Assembly (NCBI RefSeq): GCF_020447225.1
Contig: NZ_JAJAEO010000174.1
Coordinates: 1-64,000, forward strand
DNA length: 64,000 nt
Direction: 5' to 3'
Source of the DNA: Methylophaga pinxianii
GTDB taxonomy: Bacteria; Pseudomonadota; Gammaproteobacteria; Nitrosococcales; Methylophagaceae
A program made the position numbers and the translations under genes. Positions 48,046 to 59,709 of the stretch are shown here, piece after piece. Within the stretch, counting starts at the first letter, position 1; each line of letters opens with the position of its first letter. Below the pieces are notes generated by a model, which saw only the letters and a program-made list of their open reading frames with translations, did no database searches and was not told where the DNA came from.

Positions 48046-48881
48046 TGCAATTATGTGGTCATGAAGTGGGTGGCAAGCAGCCGTTGTTTTTGATTGCTGG
48101 TACCTGTGTCATTGAAAGTGAACAGATGACCATGGACGTGGCAGGCCAGTTAAAAGAGATGACGGATAAACTGGGTATCCCTTTTATTTATAAATCCTCG
48201 TTTGATAAAGCCAACCGTACTTCGACTAAAACCTATCGTGGTCCTGGGCTGGAAGCGGGAATGGCCATTCTGGAAAAGGTCAAAAAAGAATATGGCTTGC
48301 CTATTCTGACGGATGTTCATGAAGACACGCCTCTGGCTGAAGTGGCCAGCGTAGTGGATGTATTGCAAACACCGGCATTTTTATGTCGTCAGACCAACTT
48401 TATTATTAATGTGGCAAGCCAGGGTTTGCCAGTCAATATTAAAAAAGGCCAGTTTCTCGCACCGTGGGATATGCAACACGTTGCTGATAAAGCCAAATCG
48501 ACCGGTAATGAGCAAATCATGTTGTGTGAGCGGGGAACATCATTTGGCTATAACACCCTGATATCAGATATGCGAGGATTACCCACCATGCGTCAAATGG
48601 GCTGTCCGGTGGTATTTGATGCGACTCACTCTGTGCAACAGCCCGGCGGTCAAGGTGGCAAAAGCGGTGGACAAAGACAATTTGTGCCGGTGCTGGCGCG
48701 ATCTGCCGTTGCGGCTGGTATTGCCGGGTTATTTATGGAAACGCATCCGGACCCGGAAAAAGCACTCAGTGACGGACCGAATTCATGGCCTTTAGCCAAA
48801 ATGCAGGCCATATTGGAAACCCTCGTTGCTATCGACAAAACAGTTAAACAACAAGACTTTATTGAAGACGCCTACCTGTAA
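48045..48881 (+). CDS. kdsA: 3-deoxy-D-manno-octulosonate 8-phosphate synthase
   Basis: KdsA condenses arabinose 5-phosphate and phosphoenolpyruvate for lipopolysaccharide core synthesis. It has the [14 protein letters not shown] block, FLCRQTNFI, an [17 protein letters not shown] stretch and a [11 protein letters not shown] end region. The 278 residues are typical. AAGGAA precedes the start. The enolase gene, which makes its PEP substrate, comes next. Confidence 0.97.
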
Positions 48882-48932
48882 CAGGTAACAATGTCGGCAC
48901 CTGATTATTGGTTAGTGACTTCGACTCTTTAG

Positions 48933-50225
<1,293 letters not shown>

Positions 50226-50235
50226 AGTGTGATGT

Positions 50236-50523
50236 ATGAAAACAGTACTGATTGTGCTGACGTTCATTTTTGTGATGCTGCAATATCGTTTGTGGTTGAG
50301 CCATGATGGCTTACCGGTTTTATTAAGACTCCATCACACAGTCGAAAAACAACGTATTGATAACGCAAAACTTGAAGAGCGCAATCAGGTTCTGGCTGCT
50401 GAAGTTGCTGATCTTAAAAGTGGCTTGGATGCACTCGAAGAACGTGCCCGTAGTGAGATGGGTATGGTGAAACCCGAAGAAACTTTTTTTCACATAATCG
50501 ATATACCTGAAAATGACCAATAA
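50236..50523 (+). CDS. ftsB: Cell division protein FtsB
   Basis: The 95-residue protein has one N-terminal membrane helix (LIVLTFIFVMLQYRLWL), then a coiled coil from about residue 30 to 70 (EKQRIDNAKLEERNQVLAAE), and a GMVKPEETFF end. It is a divisome protein that joins FtsL and FtsQ at the septum. Position between eno and ispD is the standard place in gammaproteobacteria. It overlaps ispD by 11 bases. Confidence 0.94.
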   Translation: MKTVLIVLTFIFVMLQYRLWLSHDGLPVLLRLHHTVEKQRIDNAKLEERNQVLAAEVADLKSGLDALEERARSEMGMVKPEETFFHIIDIPENDQ

Positions 50524-51223
50524 AGTTTGGGCTGTGGTACCGTCTGCCGGTATTGGCAGTAGAATGCAGGCAGACAGGCCCAAACAATATTTATTGTTGA
50601 ATAATAAGCCGGTTATTTTTCATACGCTACAACGTCTGGTCAGTCACCCTTTAATCGAAGGTGTGGTCGTAGCACTTTCAGCAAATGATCCCTACTGGCC
50701 CTCATTGGATTTACCGCCAGAGTGGCCAATACATACCACATTAGGCGGTGAAGAGCGTGCTGTTTCTGTCAGCAATGCACTACAGTTGCTTCAGACGCTA
50801 ACAGAACGTAATCCCTGGGTGCTGGTACATGATGCCGCACGTCCCTGTATTCGTCACAGTGATATCGATAATTTAATCAATCAGTTAGCCAATGATCCGG
50901 TGGGTGGTATTTTAGGTGTTCCGTTAAGTGAAACCGTTAAACGTGTGAGTGCGGATAATACGATTGAATCGACCGTCGATCGCAGCGGTCTATGGCGGGC
51001 ATCGACTCCACAGATGTTTCGTTTGGCGGCTTTGACAGAAGCGATGACGCAAGCCTCAAAGGCCAACATGGCTATAACGGATGAAGCCAGCGCCATGGAG
51101 TTTATGGGCGTATTCCCCAAAATGGTGGCAGGCCATGCCGACAATATTAAAATTACCCTGCCTCAGGATTTGGCGCTCGCTGCACTCTTTATGAATCAAC
51201 AGGAAAATGGAGGCGTCGAGTGA
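50513..51223 (+). CDS. ispD: 2-C-methyl-D-erythritol 4-phosphate cytidylyltransferase
   Basis: IspD makes CDP-methylerythritol in the MEP isoprenoid pathway. The nucleotide loop [17 protein letters not shown] starts near residue 13, and [10 protein letters not shown] and [10 protein letters not shown] blocks follow. The 236-residue length is right. It overlaps ftsB at its start and ispF at its stop (GTGA). Confidence 0.96.
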   Translation: MTNKVWAVVPSAGIGSRMQADRPKQYLLLNNKPVIFHTLQRLVSHPLIEGVVVALSANDPYWPSLDLPPEWPIHTTLGGEERAVSVSNALQLLQTLTERNPWVLVHDAARPCIRHSDIDNLINQLANDPVGGILGVPLSETVKRVSADNTIESTVDRSGLWRASTPQMFRLAALTEAMTQASKANMAITDEASAMEFMGVFPKMVAGHADNIKITLPQDLALAALFMNQQENGGVE

Positions 51224-51702
51224 GGATTGGTCATGGTTATGATGTTCATCGCTTTGCTGACAACTGTTTGTTAGTTATTGGCGGTGTGACGATTCCTCAT
51301 ACACAGGGTCTGGAAGCTCATTCGGATGGAGATGTGTTGATTCATGCCATTTGTGATGCCTTACTTGGGGCTGCCGGATGGTGGGATATCGGTCATCATT
51401 TCCCGGATAATGATATGGCGTATGCCGGGATCGACAGTCGAGTATTATTGCGGCGTGTTTATGATGATTTGGTCGTGGCAGGCTGGCAAGTTGGCAATGT
51501 GGATGCCACCGTGGTAGCACAGGCTCCAAAACTTGCTCCTTATATTCCTCAAATGCGTGAATTGCTGGCAACCGACCTGCATATCGAGCCCACTGCAATC
51601 AATATTAAAGCCACAACCACCGAAAAGCTTGGGTTTGTTGGGCGCAAAGAAGGGATAGCAGCTCATGCAGTTGCCCTGATCAAAAAGGCTGAATCGGTTT
51701 GA
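51220..51702 (+). CDS. ispF: 2-C-methyl-D-erythritol 2,4-cyclodiphosphate synthase
   Basis: IspF closes the cyclodiphosphate ring in the MEP pathway. [11 protein letters not shown] carries the Asp/His metal ligands, [19 protein letters not shown] follows, and the end has [19 protein letters not shown]. It has 160 residues. The start is GTG 51220, four bases inside ispD. truD overlaps its stop in turn. Confidence 0.97.
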   Translation: MRIGHGYDVHRFADNCLLVIGGVTIPHTQGLEAHSDGDVLIHAICDALLGAAGWWDIGHHFPDNDMAYAGIDSRVLLRRVYDDLVVAGWQVGNVDATVVAQAPKLAPYIPQMRELLATDLHIEPTAINIKATTTEKLGFVGRKEGIAAHAVALIKKAESV

Positions 51703-52781
51703 AACATTTTGATTACTTGTCCTTGCCACGCCAATCGGCGACGGCTGCGAACTGTAGCGGGCAATTACGTGAAAAAGCCGTTTATTTTGAGGTTGAAGAG
51801 CATTTGCCTTTCTCACCAGAAGGAGAAGGATCTCATGTTTGGTTGTACGTACAAAAAACGGACACCAATACCGATTGGCTGGCACAGGAAATTGCTCGGT
51901 TTGCGGGAGTTTCACCCGTTGCAGTGGGGTATGCCGGGCTAAAAGATCGTCATGCCGTTACTTCGCAATGGTTTAGTGTTAACTTGCAAGGCCTGCCAGA
52001 ACCGGACTGGTTGGCTTTTGAGAACGAACAAATCAAAATCATCAAGGCGGTTCGTCACAGTAAAAAATTAAAGCGTGGTGCATTGGCTGGAAATCGTTTT
52101 CGTTTAAGGCTAACTCATATCACCGGTGATCAGGCTATCTGGGAACAGAATTTGCAAACTATTGCAGAGCAAGGGGTTCCCAATTACTTTGCCGAGCAGC
52201 GCTTTGGTCATTTTGGCAACAATCTGAAAAAAGCGGAACAATGGTTTACTGAGGGCATTGAGCCGAAAAAGCGTAATCAACGCAGTATTATTATTTCAGC
52301 AGCACGATCGTGGTTATTTAATCTGGTACTCGCACAACGGATCCGCCAACACAGCTGGAATAAAATGTTGGAGGGAGATGTGATGTTACTGGCTGGTACT
52401 CGTGCCAGCTATTTTGTGGCGGAAACCAAAGATGCTGTTCTTGAACAACGGATTATCGACATGGATATCCATCCCACTGGCCCGCTTTGGGGAAAAGGCG
52501 AAGCCATCAGCAAAGCTGAAACGCTGGAACTGGAACACAGCGTATTAACCGACTGGCAGGATTGGCAATTACAGTTGGAAAAACTGGGCTTAACGCAGGA
52601 GCGTCGGGCATTGAGATTATTTCCTCAACAGTTTAAATGGCAATTTATTAATGAGACCAGTTTGCTGTTAGAGTTCGAGCTGGGGCCGGGCAGTTATGCG
52701 ACGGCAGTTTTGCGAGAACTGGCTGAAATTCAGGATATGTCGCAGAAAATTTCCACGGTGTCAGTGAGTCTTAGTGAATAA
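51699..52781 (+). CDS. truD: tRNA pseudouridine(13) synthase
   Basis: TruD makes pseudouridine 13 in tRNA-Glu. The catalytic Asp is in [18 protein letters not shown], and a [12 protein letters not shown] block follows. The TTG start at 51699 lies inside the ispF stop. The protein ends [16 protein letters not shown], the usual C-terminal core. The 360 residues match the family (about 350). The gene order ispD-ispF-truD is standard; surE and pcm do not follow here, so the order breaks after truD. Confidence 0.95.
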   Translation: MKHFDYLSLPRQSATAANCSGQLREKAVYFEVEEHLPFSPEGEGSHVWLYVQKTDTNTDWLAQEIARFAGVSPVAVGYAGLKDRHAVTSQWFSVNLQGLPEPDWLAFENEQIKIIKAVRHSKKLKRGALAGNRFRLRLTHITGDQAIWEQNLQTIAEQGVPNYFAEQRFGHFGNNLKKAEQWFTEGIEPKKRNQRSIIISAARSWLFNLVLAQRIRQHSWNKMLEGDVMLLAGTRASYFVAETKDAVLEQRIIDMDIHPTGPLWGKGEAISKAETLELEHSVLTDWQDWQLQLEKLGLTQERRALRLFPQQFKWQFINETSLLLEFELGPGSYATAVLRELAEIQDMSQKISTVSVSLSE

Positions 52782-52807
52782 GATTCTATGATCTGAAGGA
52801 GGCCGAA

Positions 52808-53584
52808 ATGAACCTGTCCATCCGCTGCATATTCTGGCTTATGTTCTTTTTGCCATTCAACGTCCAAGCCGTCGATCATTGGCAGGCTTCCAGTGGTATT
52901 AAACACACAGCAGTACTTGAACTATTTACCTCCGAGGGATGTGGTCTTTGTCCTCCTGCTGAAAAGTGGTTATATCAACAGCAACGAGCAAAACTTGATT
53001 ATATTGTTTTAGGTTTTCATGTCGATTACCTAAATGATAAAAAAGGCTGGGTGGATGTTTTTGCAAAGCCGGTATTTTCCGAAAGACAAAAACAATTGGC
53101 TCGTCTAAACAGATATCAGACCATCTATACTCCCGAGTTTGTTTTGAGCGGAGAATCCTTACCTAATTGGCGGGAAAACCTCAATGAAGCGGTTAGCTTT
53201 CTCAACGAATTTGATGCTCAGGCGCAGATTCATTTAAGTGCTCATCTCATTGAAAATAAATTGATGGTTGAGAGCCAAAGCCTGGTTACGGGTGAGGAAA
53301 ATCGCCGTCATAGCCATCTTTATATTGCCATCACTGAGAATGATGTAAAAAGTGTTGTCCATGGCGGAGATAATGCCGGGCAAACCTTTAACCATCAAAA
53401 TCTGGTACGTGAATGGTTAGGTCCAATTGAACTGGATGCGACTGGAGAAACCTTTATTGAACAACAGATAAAACTGGCTCCAGAATGGCAACAGGACAAA
53501 CTGAAGCTCGTGGCACTCATTCAAAATTTATCTGATGGCTATATTCTGCAGGCTGTCGAATTACCCTTAACACAACAGAAGTAA
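52808..53584 (+). CDS. Exported DUF1223 thioredoxin-like protein
   Basis: The 258-residue protein has a signal peptide (about residues 1-21, ending QAVD) and a thioredoxin-like fold with the motif FTSEGCGLCPPAEKW, a CxxC pair near residue 47. DUF1223 proteins are secreted or periplasmic and of unproven function, perhaps thiol-redox. GGAGG precedes ATG 52808. It sits two bases from cysG and 26 after truD, so it may be co-transcribed. Confidence 0.85.
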   Translation: MNLSIRCIFWLMFFLPFNVQAVDHWQASSGIKHTAVLELFTSEGCGLCPPAEKWLYQQQRAKLDYIVLGFHVDYLNDKKGWVDVFAKPVFSERQKQLARLNRYQTIYTPEFVLSGESLPNWRENLNEAVSFLNEFDAQAQIHLSAHLIENKLMVESQSLVTGEENRRHSHLYIAITENDVKSVVHGGDNAGQTFNHQNLVREWLGPIELDATGETFIEQQIKLAPEWQQDKLKLVALIQNLSDGYILQAVELPLTQQK

Positions 53585-53585
53585 G

Positions 53586-54983
53586 ATGGATTATTTACCA
53601 ATATTTATTGATTTGAAGCACCGGCAATGTCTGGTGGTTGGTGGTGGTGACATTGCTGCCCGCAAAGCAGCATTACTATTAAAAGCTCAAGCATCCGTTA
53701 GTATTGTCGCCCCAGAAATTTCCGAAATGTGCCGTCAACTGCTGGATGATGATCGCTATGTGGGAAAAATAGAATGGATTAACGCGAAATTTTCTCCCAC
53801 CTATCTTGGTGAGCAAATACTCGTAATCGCTGCCACCGACGATGAAAATGTCAATCTGCAAGTCTATCAGGCAGCCAAGGATCGAAAAATTCTCGCTAAT
53901 GTCGCCGATCAACCGGAGATGTGTGATTTTATTCTGCCATCGGTTTTGGATCGTTCACCTATCGTGGTAGCGATATCCAGCGGAGGACAATCACCTATTC
54001 TGGCCAGACAACTGCGCGCCAGATTGGAAACACTGATTCCACCGGCATACAGTAAATTGGGTTTGCTTGTCGGTGAGTATCGTGAGCGGGTTAAAGCCAA
54101 GTTTGGTCAACTCAAACAGCGTCGTCGTTTCTGGGAGTCGGTTTTACAAGGGCCGGTAGCGGACCATGTGTTAGCCGGACGTGATGGGCTTGCTATTAAA
54201 ACACTTGAGTCTTTAATTGAAGAAACGAGTGATAATGCGCTGCAACACGGCGAAGTTTATCTGGTGGGAGCCGGTCCCGGCGATCCCGACCTGTTAACAT
54301 TTAAAGCCTTACGTTTGATGCAGCAAGCAGATGTAGTTTTCTATGATCGTCTTGTCAGTAAAGAAATCCTGGCCTTAGTGCGTAAAGAAGCTGAAATGGT
54401 TTATGTCGGCAAGCAGCGAGCCTGGCATAGCAAACGTCAGGATGAGATTAATTTGTTATTACTGGAGCATGCTCAGGCTGGTAAACGGGTTCTTCGTCTA
54501 AAGGGGGGCGATCCATTTATTTTTGGTCGTGGAGGTGAGGAAATTGCCACATTGGCCGAGCAAAAAATTCCTTTTCAGGTTGTACCCGGCATCACTGCTG
54601 CTTCGGGTGTTGCTTGTTACTCAGGAATTCCCTTAACACATCGGGATTATTCGCAAAGTTGTGTGTTTGTAACGGGGCAGTTAAAGGAAGGTGAATTGGA
54701 TTTAAACTGGCAGGCCTTAGTTCAACCCCGGCAGACTGTGGTTGTTTATATGGGCTTGGCAGGCCTTGATATATTGAGCCAGCAGCTTCAAAGTCATGGT
54801 ATGAGGGCAGATATGCCTGCGGCCTTGGTACAGCAGGGGACAACTGAAAACCAACAGGTTTGGGTTAGTACCATTGCAGAGCTTCCTGATTTGGCAAAAA
54901 AACAACAACCTGTCGCACCAACGCTACTTATCGTCGGTGAAGTCGTACAATTGCACAATCAACTGTCCTGGTTTTCTCAATAA
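53586..54983 (+). CDS. cysG: Siroheme synthase (multifunctional CysG)
   Basis: CysG makes siroheme for sulfite and nitrite reductases. The N-terminal dehydrogenase/ferrochelatase domain has VVGGGDIAARKAALLLKA, a linker stretch VAISSGGQSPILARQLRARL, and the C-terminal uroporphyrinogen III methyltransferase has GAGPGDPDLLTFKAL and LRLKGGDPFIFGRGGEE. The 465 residues fit the fused form (457 in E. coli). It ends the plus-strand run before the TonB-dependent receptor. Confidence 0.96.
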   Translation: MDYLPIFIDLKHRQCLVVGGGDIAARKAALLLKAQASVSIVAPEISEMCRQLLDDDRYVGKIEWINAKFSPTYLGEQILVIAATDDENVNLQVYQAAKDRKILANVADQPEMCDFILPSVLDRSPIVVAISSGGQSPILARQLRARLETLIPPAYSKLGLLVGEYRERVKAKFGQLKQRRRFWESVLQGPVADHVLAGRDGLAIKTLESLIEETSDNALQHGEVYLVGAGPGDPDLLTFKALRLMQQADVVFYDRLVSKEILALVRKEAEMVYVGKQRAWHSKRQDEINLLLLEHAQAGKRVLRLKGGDPFIFGRGGEEIATLAEQKIPFQVVPGITAASGVACYSGIPLTHRDYSQSCVFVTGQLKEGELDLNWQALVQPRQTVVVYMGLAGLDILSQQLQSHGMRADMPAALVQQGTTENQQVWVSTIAELPDLAKKQQPVAPTLLIVGEVVQLHNQLSWFSQ

Positions 54984-55122
54984 AATCAGTAGGTTAATCT
55001 TCCCGACATGTTTTAGGAATTTTTCCTAATTCTATGTGTGAAACGCCATGCTAGCATCGCCCCACGCTTCATAAGAAAGCGATATAAAAAATTAAGACAA
55101 AATATTAATCTGGGAGATTAAA

Positions 55123-57456
55123 ATGGCGATTCCATTTCGACGCAGCGTCCTACCTGCGTTACTTGCTACTGCAATAGCACCGGGAGTCAGCTTAGCGGCT
55201 GAACCGGATCTTCAACTTGAAAATATCGAAGTTATTGATACCACACCAATAGGCGGTGTAGGTCTTGATGCAAATAAAATACCGACTAAAACACAATCTG
55301 CCGATGCTGATGATATTGAACGAGTTCAGAGTTTGGATATTTCTGATTTGCTCAATAGAACAATGGGTAGTGTCAATATTAGTTCAGCACAAAATAATCC
55401 ATTTCAACCGAACCTAAACTATCGTGGTTTCACTGCTTCTCCACTAGTGGGTAGTGCTCAAGGACTTTCTGTTTATATGGATGGTATTCGGGTCAATGAA
55501 CCTTTCGGTGACGCGGTTAATTTTGAGTTATTACCTGAATCCGCCATCGCCAATATTGATCTGATTTCAGGTTCTAATCCTGTTTTTGGCTTAAATACTT
55601 TGGGTGGTGCTCTTTCAATTAAAACCAAAAATGGTTTTACTCATCCAGGTCACAGTATTGAAGGTTATACAGGCTCTTTTGGCCGTGATTCCGGTACTAT
55701 CGAAAGTGGCGGAAATGACGGCAATTTTGGATATTATGTTACTGGCTCAATTACTAAAGAGGATGGCTGGAGAGATTTCTCGCCTTCCAGAGTAGAGCAA
55801 TTCTTTTCAAACCTAAGCTACCGTAACGAAACCAGTAGCCTGGATTTTGGTATTACTGCAGTAGATAGTGATTTGAATGGTAACGGTGCCTCGCCTGTTG
55901 AATTGGTTGATATTGATCGTGATTCAGTATTTACCCATCCCGATAATACTCAAAATCAATTAAGAATGTTCACCCTCAATGGCACGCATTGGTTGAATGA
56001 TTCACTGATGATGGCTGCAAATACGTACTATCGCAAAAGCGATCGCAGCTCATTCAATGGTGATGGTGGTGAGTTTGAAGTAGATGGTGGTGGCACATTT
56101 GTTGACGATGATGGAAATATAAGAACTAGCGTGGGTGATATTAATATCGCTGATTTTAATAATCCAAACTTTGATGTTGATGTAGATGATGATGAAGTTG
56201 AAGGATTAGGATTAAATAACCAAAGCCAAACTGATCAGGATAGTTTTGGTTTTGGCTTGCAAACGACTTCTTTTAAGAATTTATTCGGAAGAGAAAACCA
56301 GTTAACAGTAGGGGTTTCCTACGACAAATCTGATGTAGATTATACTGCCAGTTCAGAGATCGCTTATTTAACCGATACTCGAGGCACTGTTGGCACTGGT
56401 ATTAATTTATTGGATGAACAGGTAAATGGTAAGGTGAATACTGATACTTACAGTATCTTTTTCACTAATACGCATAGTCTCACTGATAGATTGGATTTGA
56501 CTGTTGGTGGTCGTTATAACTGGATTGCCATTGATATTTCGGGCACCAGTAAAGCTGGTGAACAAGACCTGAATGAAACTGGTAATACCCACGACTTCAA
56601 ACGCTTTAACCCATCAGTTGGCTTGACTTATGAACTGAAAGAAAATCTGACCACCTATGCTAGTTATAGCGAATCGAATCGTGCACCTACCCCATCAGAA
56701 TTAACCTGTGCAGAGGGGGGTGAGAATTCATGTGCTTATCCAAATGCGTTTTTGGCCGATCCGCCATTGGAAGATGTTGTAGCTAAAACGATTGAAGCTG
56801 GTTTTAGAGGACTCAATCATGGGGTTAACTGGTCCGCGGGAGTGTTTTACACTGAGCTTGAAGACGACTTGTTCTTCTTTAATGAAGCAGATGATGACTC
56901 ACCTGTTCTCAACAAAGGTGTATTCGATAATATTGATAAAACATCTCGGACAGGTCTTGAGCTGAGCGCTAACGGTGCGGTAAATAGATTGAGCTGGTTC
57001 GCTCATTATGCTTACATCCGTGCTGCTTTTGAAGATGACTTTGCTTATAACCGTGAAGTTGATGAAGAGGATACAACCTTTTTTGTCAGCAAAGGTGATC
57101 GCTTACCAAACTTACCTGAACACAATATAAATATTGGTCTGGATTATGCGGTAACAGAAAAGCTCTCATTCGGATCTACGGCTTCTTACCGTTCAAGCCA
57201 ATATTTCCGTGGTGATGAAGCTAATGTTGATAAGAAAATTGAAGGTTATACCGTTGTCAATTTACATAGTCGATATAAAGTTACTAAAAACTTCGAGCTA
57301 TTTGGACGGGTAGATAACGTCTTTGATAGTGAATATGAATCCTTTGGCTTATATGGTGAGCCAGGCGAGGCTGGATTAGAGCAGTATGAAGATCCACGCT
57401 TTGTCGGTGCTGGTGCACCAAGAGCGGGTTGGATTGGCTTTAAAATTACACTTTAA
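55123..57456 (+). CDS. TonB-dependent outer-membrane receptor
   Basis: The 777-residue protein has a signal peptide (about 1-26), a TonB-box-like stretch (ENIEVIDTTP), a plug domain (LDISDLLNRTMG, SVYMDGIRVNEPFGDAVNFE, GSNPVFGLNTLGGALSIKTK) and a 22-strand barrel ending IGFKITL. Extracellular loops are rich in acidic and Gly/Asn residues: DGGGTFVDDDGN, NFDVDVDDDEVEG and SDLNGNGASPVELVDIDRDS. The substrate is not known; such loops could bind calcium or other metals. A lone transporter gene with no siderophore or regulator genes around it gives no clue. Confidence 0.9.
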   Translation: MAIPFRRSVLPALLATAIAPGVSLAAEPDLQLENIEVIDTTPIGGVGLDANKIPTKTQSADADDIERVQSLDISDLLNRTMGSVNISSAQNNPFQPNLNYRGFTASPLVGSAQGLSVYMDGIRVNEPFGDAVNFELLPESAIANIDLISGSNPVFGLNTLGGALSIKTKNGFTHPGHSIEGYTGSFGRDSGTIESGGNDGNFGYYVTGSITKEDGWRDFSPSRVEQFFSNLSYRNETSSLDFGITAVDSDLNGNGASPVELVDIDRDSVFTHPDNTQNQLRMFTLNGTHWLNDSLMMAANTYYRKSDRSSFNGDGGEFEVDGGGTFVDDDGNIRTSVGDINIADFNNPNFDVDVDDDEVEGLGLNNQSQTDQDSFGFGLQTTSFKNLFGRENQLTVGVSYDKSDVDYTASSEIAYLTDTRGTVGTGINLLDEQVNGKVNTDTYSIFFTNTHSLTDRLDLTVGGRYNWIAIDISGTSKAGEQDLNETGNTHDFKRFNPSVGLTYELKENLTTYASYSESNRAPTPSELTCAEGGENSCAYPNAFLADPPLEDVVAKTIEAGFRGLNHGVNWSAGVFYTELEDDLFFFNEADDDSPVLNKGVFDNIDKTSRTGLELSANGAVNRLSWFAHYAYIRAAFEDDFAYNREVDEEDTTFFVSKGDRLPNLPEHNINIGLDYAVTEKLSFGSTASYRSSQYFRGDEANVDKKIEGYTVVNLHSRYKVTKNFELFGRVDNVFDSEYESFGLYGEPGEAGLEQYEDPRFVGAGAPRAGWIGFKITL

Positions 57457-57480
57457 TCCACTCAATTGTTCAGCAGAAAA

Positions 57481-57508
57481 GAAAGGCCGCTATATGCGGC
57501 CTTTTTTA
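57481..57508. terminator. Bidirectional terminator between receptor and nadC
   Basis: AAAGGCCGC and GCGGCCTTT pair around TATAT and are followed by TTTT on the plus strand and preceded by AAAA, so it can serve the receptor (plus) and nadC (minus) alike. Confidence 0.9.
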
Positions 57509-57510
57509 TT

Positions 57511-58356
57511 TCAATCAATAAATCGCATTGATAGATCAACGGAGAGTAAATCTTTGGTCAATTGACCGACTGAAATTCTATCAACCCCTGTTTCAGCGAT
57601 AGCACGCAATGTGTCGATATTCACCCCGCCAGAAGCTTCCAGGGCCACTTTGCCCTGGGTGACTCTCACAGCGTCTCTTAGCATCTCTAACGAAAAGTTA
57701 TCCAGTAAAATAATATCTGCAGCCGTGCCTAGAGCCTGCTGTAATTCATCCATAGTCTCCACTTCAATTTCAATAGAAACATTCGGATGCAAAACTTTGG
57801 CTTGGGTGACTGCTGCAGTAATGGATCCGGCAGCAAGAATATGATTTTCTTTAATTAATATGGCGTCATACAATCCAAACCGATGGTTTACTCCACCACC
57901 ACAACGTACCGCATATTTTTGCCCGAGTCGTAGACCTGGCAATGTTTTGCGAGTATCCAGTAATTTTACAGGTAAGTCTTTGATAATATCCGTATAACGC
58001 TTTGTCTGGGTAGCTGTACCGGAAAATGTCTGCAAAAAATTCATTGCGGTGCGCTCGCCGCTCAACAATGCACGTGCATTACCGGAGAGTTCACATATCA
58101 CCGCATTTTCGCGTAATTGATCGGCATCGTTAAAAAACCAGTTGATATCAATATTTGGATCCAGTTGCTTGAAGACCTCATTAAACCAGTCTCGTCCACA
58201 TAAAACTGCCTCCTGACGACTAATTAATCTGGCTTTGGCTAGTGCATTTGCCGGAATAAGATCGGCAGTGAGATCCTGTTGACCAATATCCTCCAGTAAA
58301 GAGAGTTTGACTTGCGAGGCAATAAAATTTGCCGGAATGAAATTTTGAATTGTCAT
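57511..58356 (-). CDS. nadC: Nicotinate-nucleotide pyrophosphorylase (carboxylating)
   Basis: NadC turns quinolinate and PRPP into nicotinate mononucleotide in NAD synthesis. It has EDIGQQDLTADLIPA at the start, DTRKTLPGLRLGQKYAV, CGGGVNHRFGLYDAILIKEN and EIEVETMDELQ, ending with an SGGVN phosphate loop and SVGQLTKD. The 281 residues are usual. It stands divergent from ampD, the standard neighbour pairing in gammaproteobacteria. Confidence 0.96.
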   Translation of the reverse strand: MTIQNFIPANFIASQVKLSLLEDIGQQDLTADLIPANALAKARLISRQEAVLCGRDWFNEVFKQLDPNIDINWFFNDADQLRENAVICELSGNARALLSGERTAMNFLQTFSGTATQTKRYTDIIKDLPVKLLDTRKTLPGLRLGQKYAVRCGGGVNHRFGLYDAILIKENHILAAGSITAAVTQAKVLHPNVSIEIEVETMDELQQALGTAADIILLDNFSLEMLRDAVRVTQGKVALEASGGVNIDTLRAIAETGVDRISVGQLTKDLLSVDLSMRFID

Positions 58357-58440
58357 AGTGTTAGAGGTTCAATTTAAACAGAGGATAGGGTAACTGTTAA
58401 AGCTCTGATAATCTATTCGAAACCTAGGTTGGAGAGATGT

Positions 58441-58992
58441 GTGATAATCAACAGGCAAAGTGGATGGCTGGATGCGGCGGAGATTTTACCTTCACCAAAT
58501 TATGATGATCGTCCAGATGAGACGGATATAAGCGGTATCATCATTCACAATATCAGTTTACCGCCTGGAAAGTTTGGCGGAGGTTGGATTGCTGATCTTT
58601 TTCTCAACCAATTAGATCCTGATGCGCATCCTTATTTTGCAGAAATAGCACATCTAAGGGTGTCATCTCATCTATTAATAAGACGAGATGGCGTCATCCA
58701 ACAGTTTGTCCCCCTGCATAAACGTGCATGGCATGCAGGTGTATCTTGCTGGGAAGGACGTGAACGTTGCAATGATTTTACAATAGGCATTGAAATGGAA
58801 GGGGATGATGAAACGGCATTTATGGAAGTGCAATATCAGCAACTTGCTAAAGTAAGCAAGGCATTGTTTGCGGCCTATCCGTTACTATCAAAGGAACGAA
58901 TAACCGGACATGAACATATTGCCCCTGGGCGTAAAACCGATCCGGGTCCACATTTTAATTGGATATATTTAAACCAATTATTACAGGCATAA
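58441..58992 (+). CDS. ampD: 1,6-anhydro-N-acetylmuramyl-L-alanine amidase
   Basis: AmpD removes the peptide from anhydromuropeptides in the cytoplasm, downstream of NagZ. The zinc ligands fall in GIIIHNISLPPG (His) and GHEHIAPGRKTDPGPHFNW (His and Asp). No signal peptide is present. I take GTG 58441 as start, with GGAGAG at 58431-58436; a TTG at 58429 is also in frame. The protein then has 183 residues, like other AmpD. Loss of AmpD raises beta-lactamase expression in species with AmpR, but no ampR is here. Confidence 0.94.
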   Translation: MIINRQSGWLDAAEILPSPNYDDRPDETDISGIIIHNISLPPGKFGGGWIADLFLNQLDPDAHPYFAEIAHLRVSSHLLIRRDGVIQQFVPLHKRAWHAGVSCWEGRERCNDFTIGIEMEGDDETAFMEVQYQQLAKVSKALFAAYPLLSKERITGHEHIAPGRKTDPGPHFNWIYLNQLLQA

Positions 58993-59018
58993 AAAAGCCG
59001 CCCGGAGGCGGCTTTAGT
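58991..59018. terminator. Terminator between ampD and the FKBP gene
   Basis: AAAGCCGCC and GGCGGCTTT pair around CGGA. The A-run on the left gives a T-run on the minus strand, so it mainly ends the FKBP transcript. The ampD stop overlaps its left edge. Confidence 0.85.
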
Positions 59019-59034
59019 TGACTTTGAATGATTA

Positions 59035-59709
59035 TCACTGCGTGATCGCAATCAGCTCGATATCAAAAATCAATGTTTCGTTAGGACCAATCATCTCACC
59101 GGCACCTTGTGGACCATAGGCCAGATTACCCGGAATAACGACGCGCCATTTGGCACCTTCTTTCATCATCTGTAAAACTTCCTGCCAGCCTTGAATAACA
59201 CCATTTACAGGGAAGGTGGCCGGTTCGCCACGCTGAATAGAACTGTCAAAAACAGTACCGTCAATTAAAGTCCCTTCGTAATGCGCGATGACTTTATCAG
59301 TGGCTTTAGGTGTAGCACCATCACCTTCTTCAATGATTTCATATTGCAGACCACTGTCAGTTGTGACAACACCGTCTTTTTTCGCATTTTCTGCCATATA
59401 GGCTTTTGACTCGGCTTGTTTTTTATTCATCATTGCAGCGAGTTCTTGAGATTTTTTCTGCTGATACTTACCGATGATTTCCTGCGCTGTAGCCTGATCC
59501 ATTTGTGGTTGACGGCCAGCCATCATGTCAGCAACGCCAGCACTGAATGCATCCATTTCCAGCTCTACGCCTTCCATCATCATTTGTTGACCGACTTGTA
59601 TGCCGAAGATATAGCTGAGTTTTTGTTGTTCGGTATCGAGGGTGGCGTTTTCTGCCATTACATTAGCTCCAAATAAAACGGGAAGGAAAGCGAGATATTT
59701 CAGTTTCAT
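59035..59709 (-). CDS. FKBP-type peptidyl-prolyl isomerase, exported
   Basis: The 224-residue protein has a signal peptide (about 1-19, ending NVMA), an N-terminal helical dimerisation domain (LSYIFGIQVGQQMMMEGVE) and a C-terminal FKBP domain (VIAHYEGTLIDGTVFDSSIQ, FPVNGVIQGWQEVLQMMKEG, IPGNLAYGPQGAGEMIGPN). It helps fold periplasmic proteins, as FkpA or Mip do. The gene is divergent from the suf operon with about 185 bases between. Confidence 0.93.
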   Translation of the reverse strand: MKLKYLAFLPVLFGANVMAENATLDTEQQKLSYIFGIQVGQQMMMEGVELEMDAFSAGVADMMAGRQPQMDQATAQEIIGKYQQKKSQELAAMMNKKQAESKAYMAENAKKDGVVTTDSGLQYEIIEEGDGATPKATDKVIAHYEGTLIDGTVFDSSIQRGEPATFPVNGVIQGWQEVLQMMKEGAKWRVVIPGNLAYGPQGAGEMIGPNETLIFDIELIAITQ

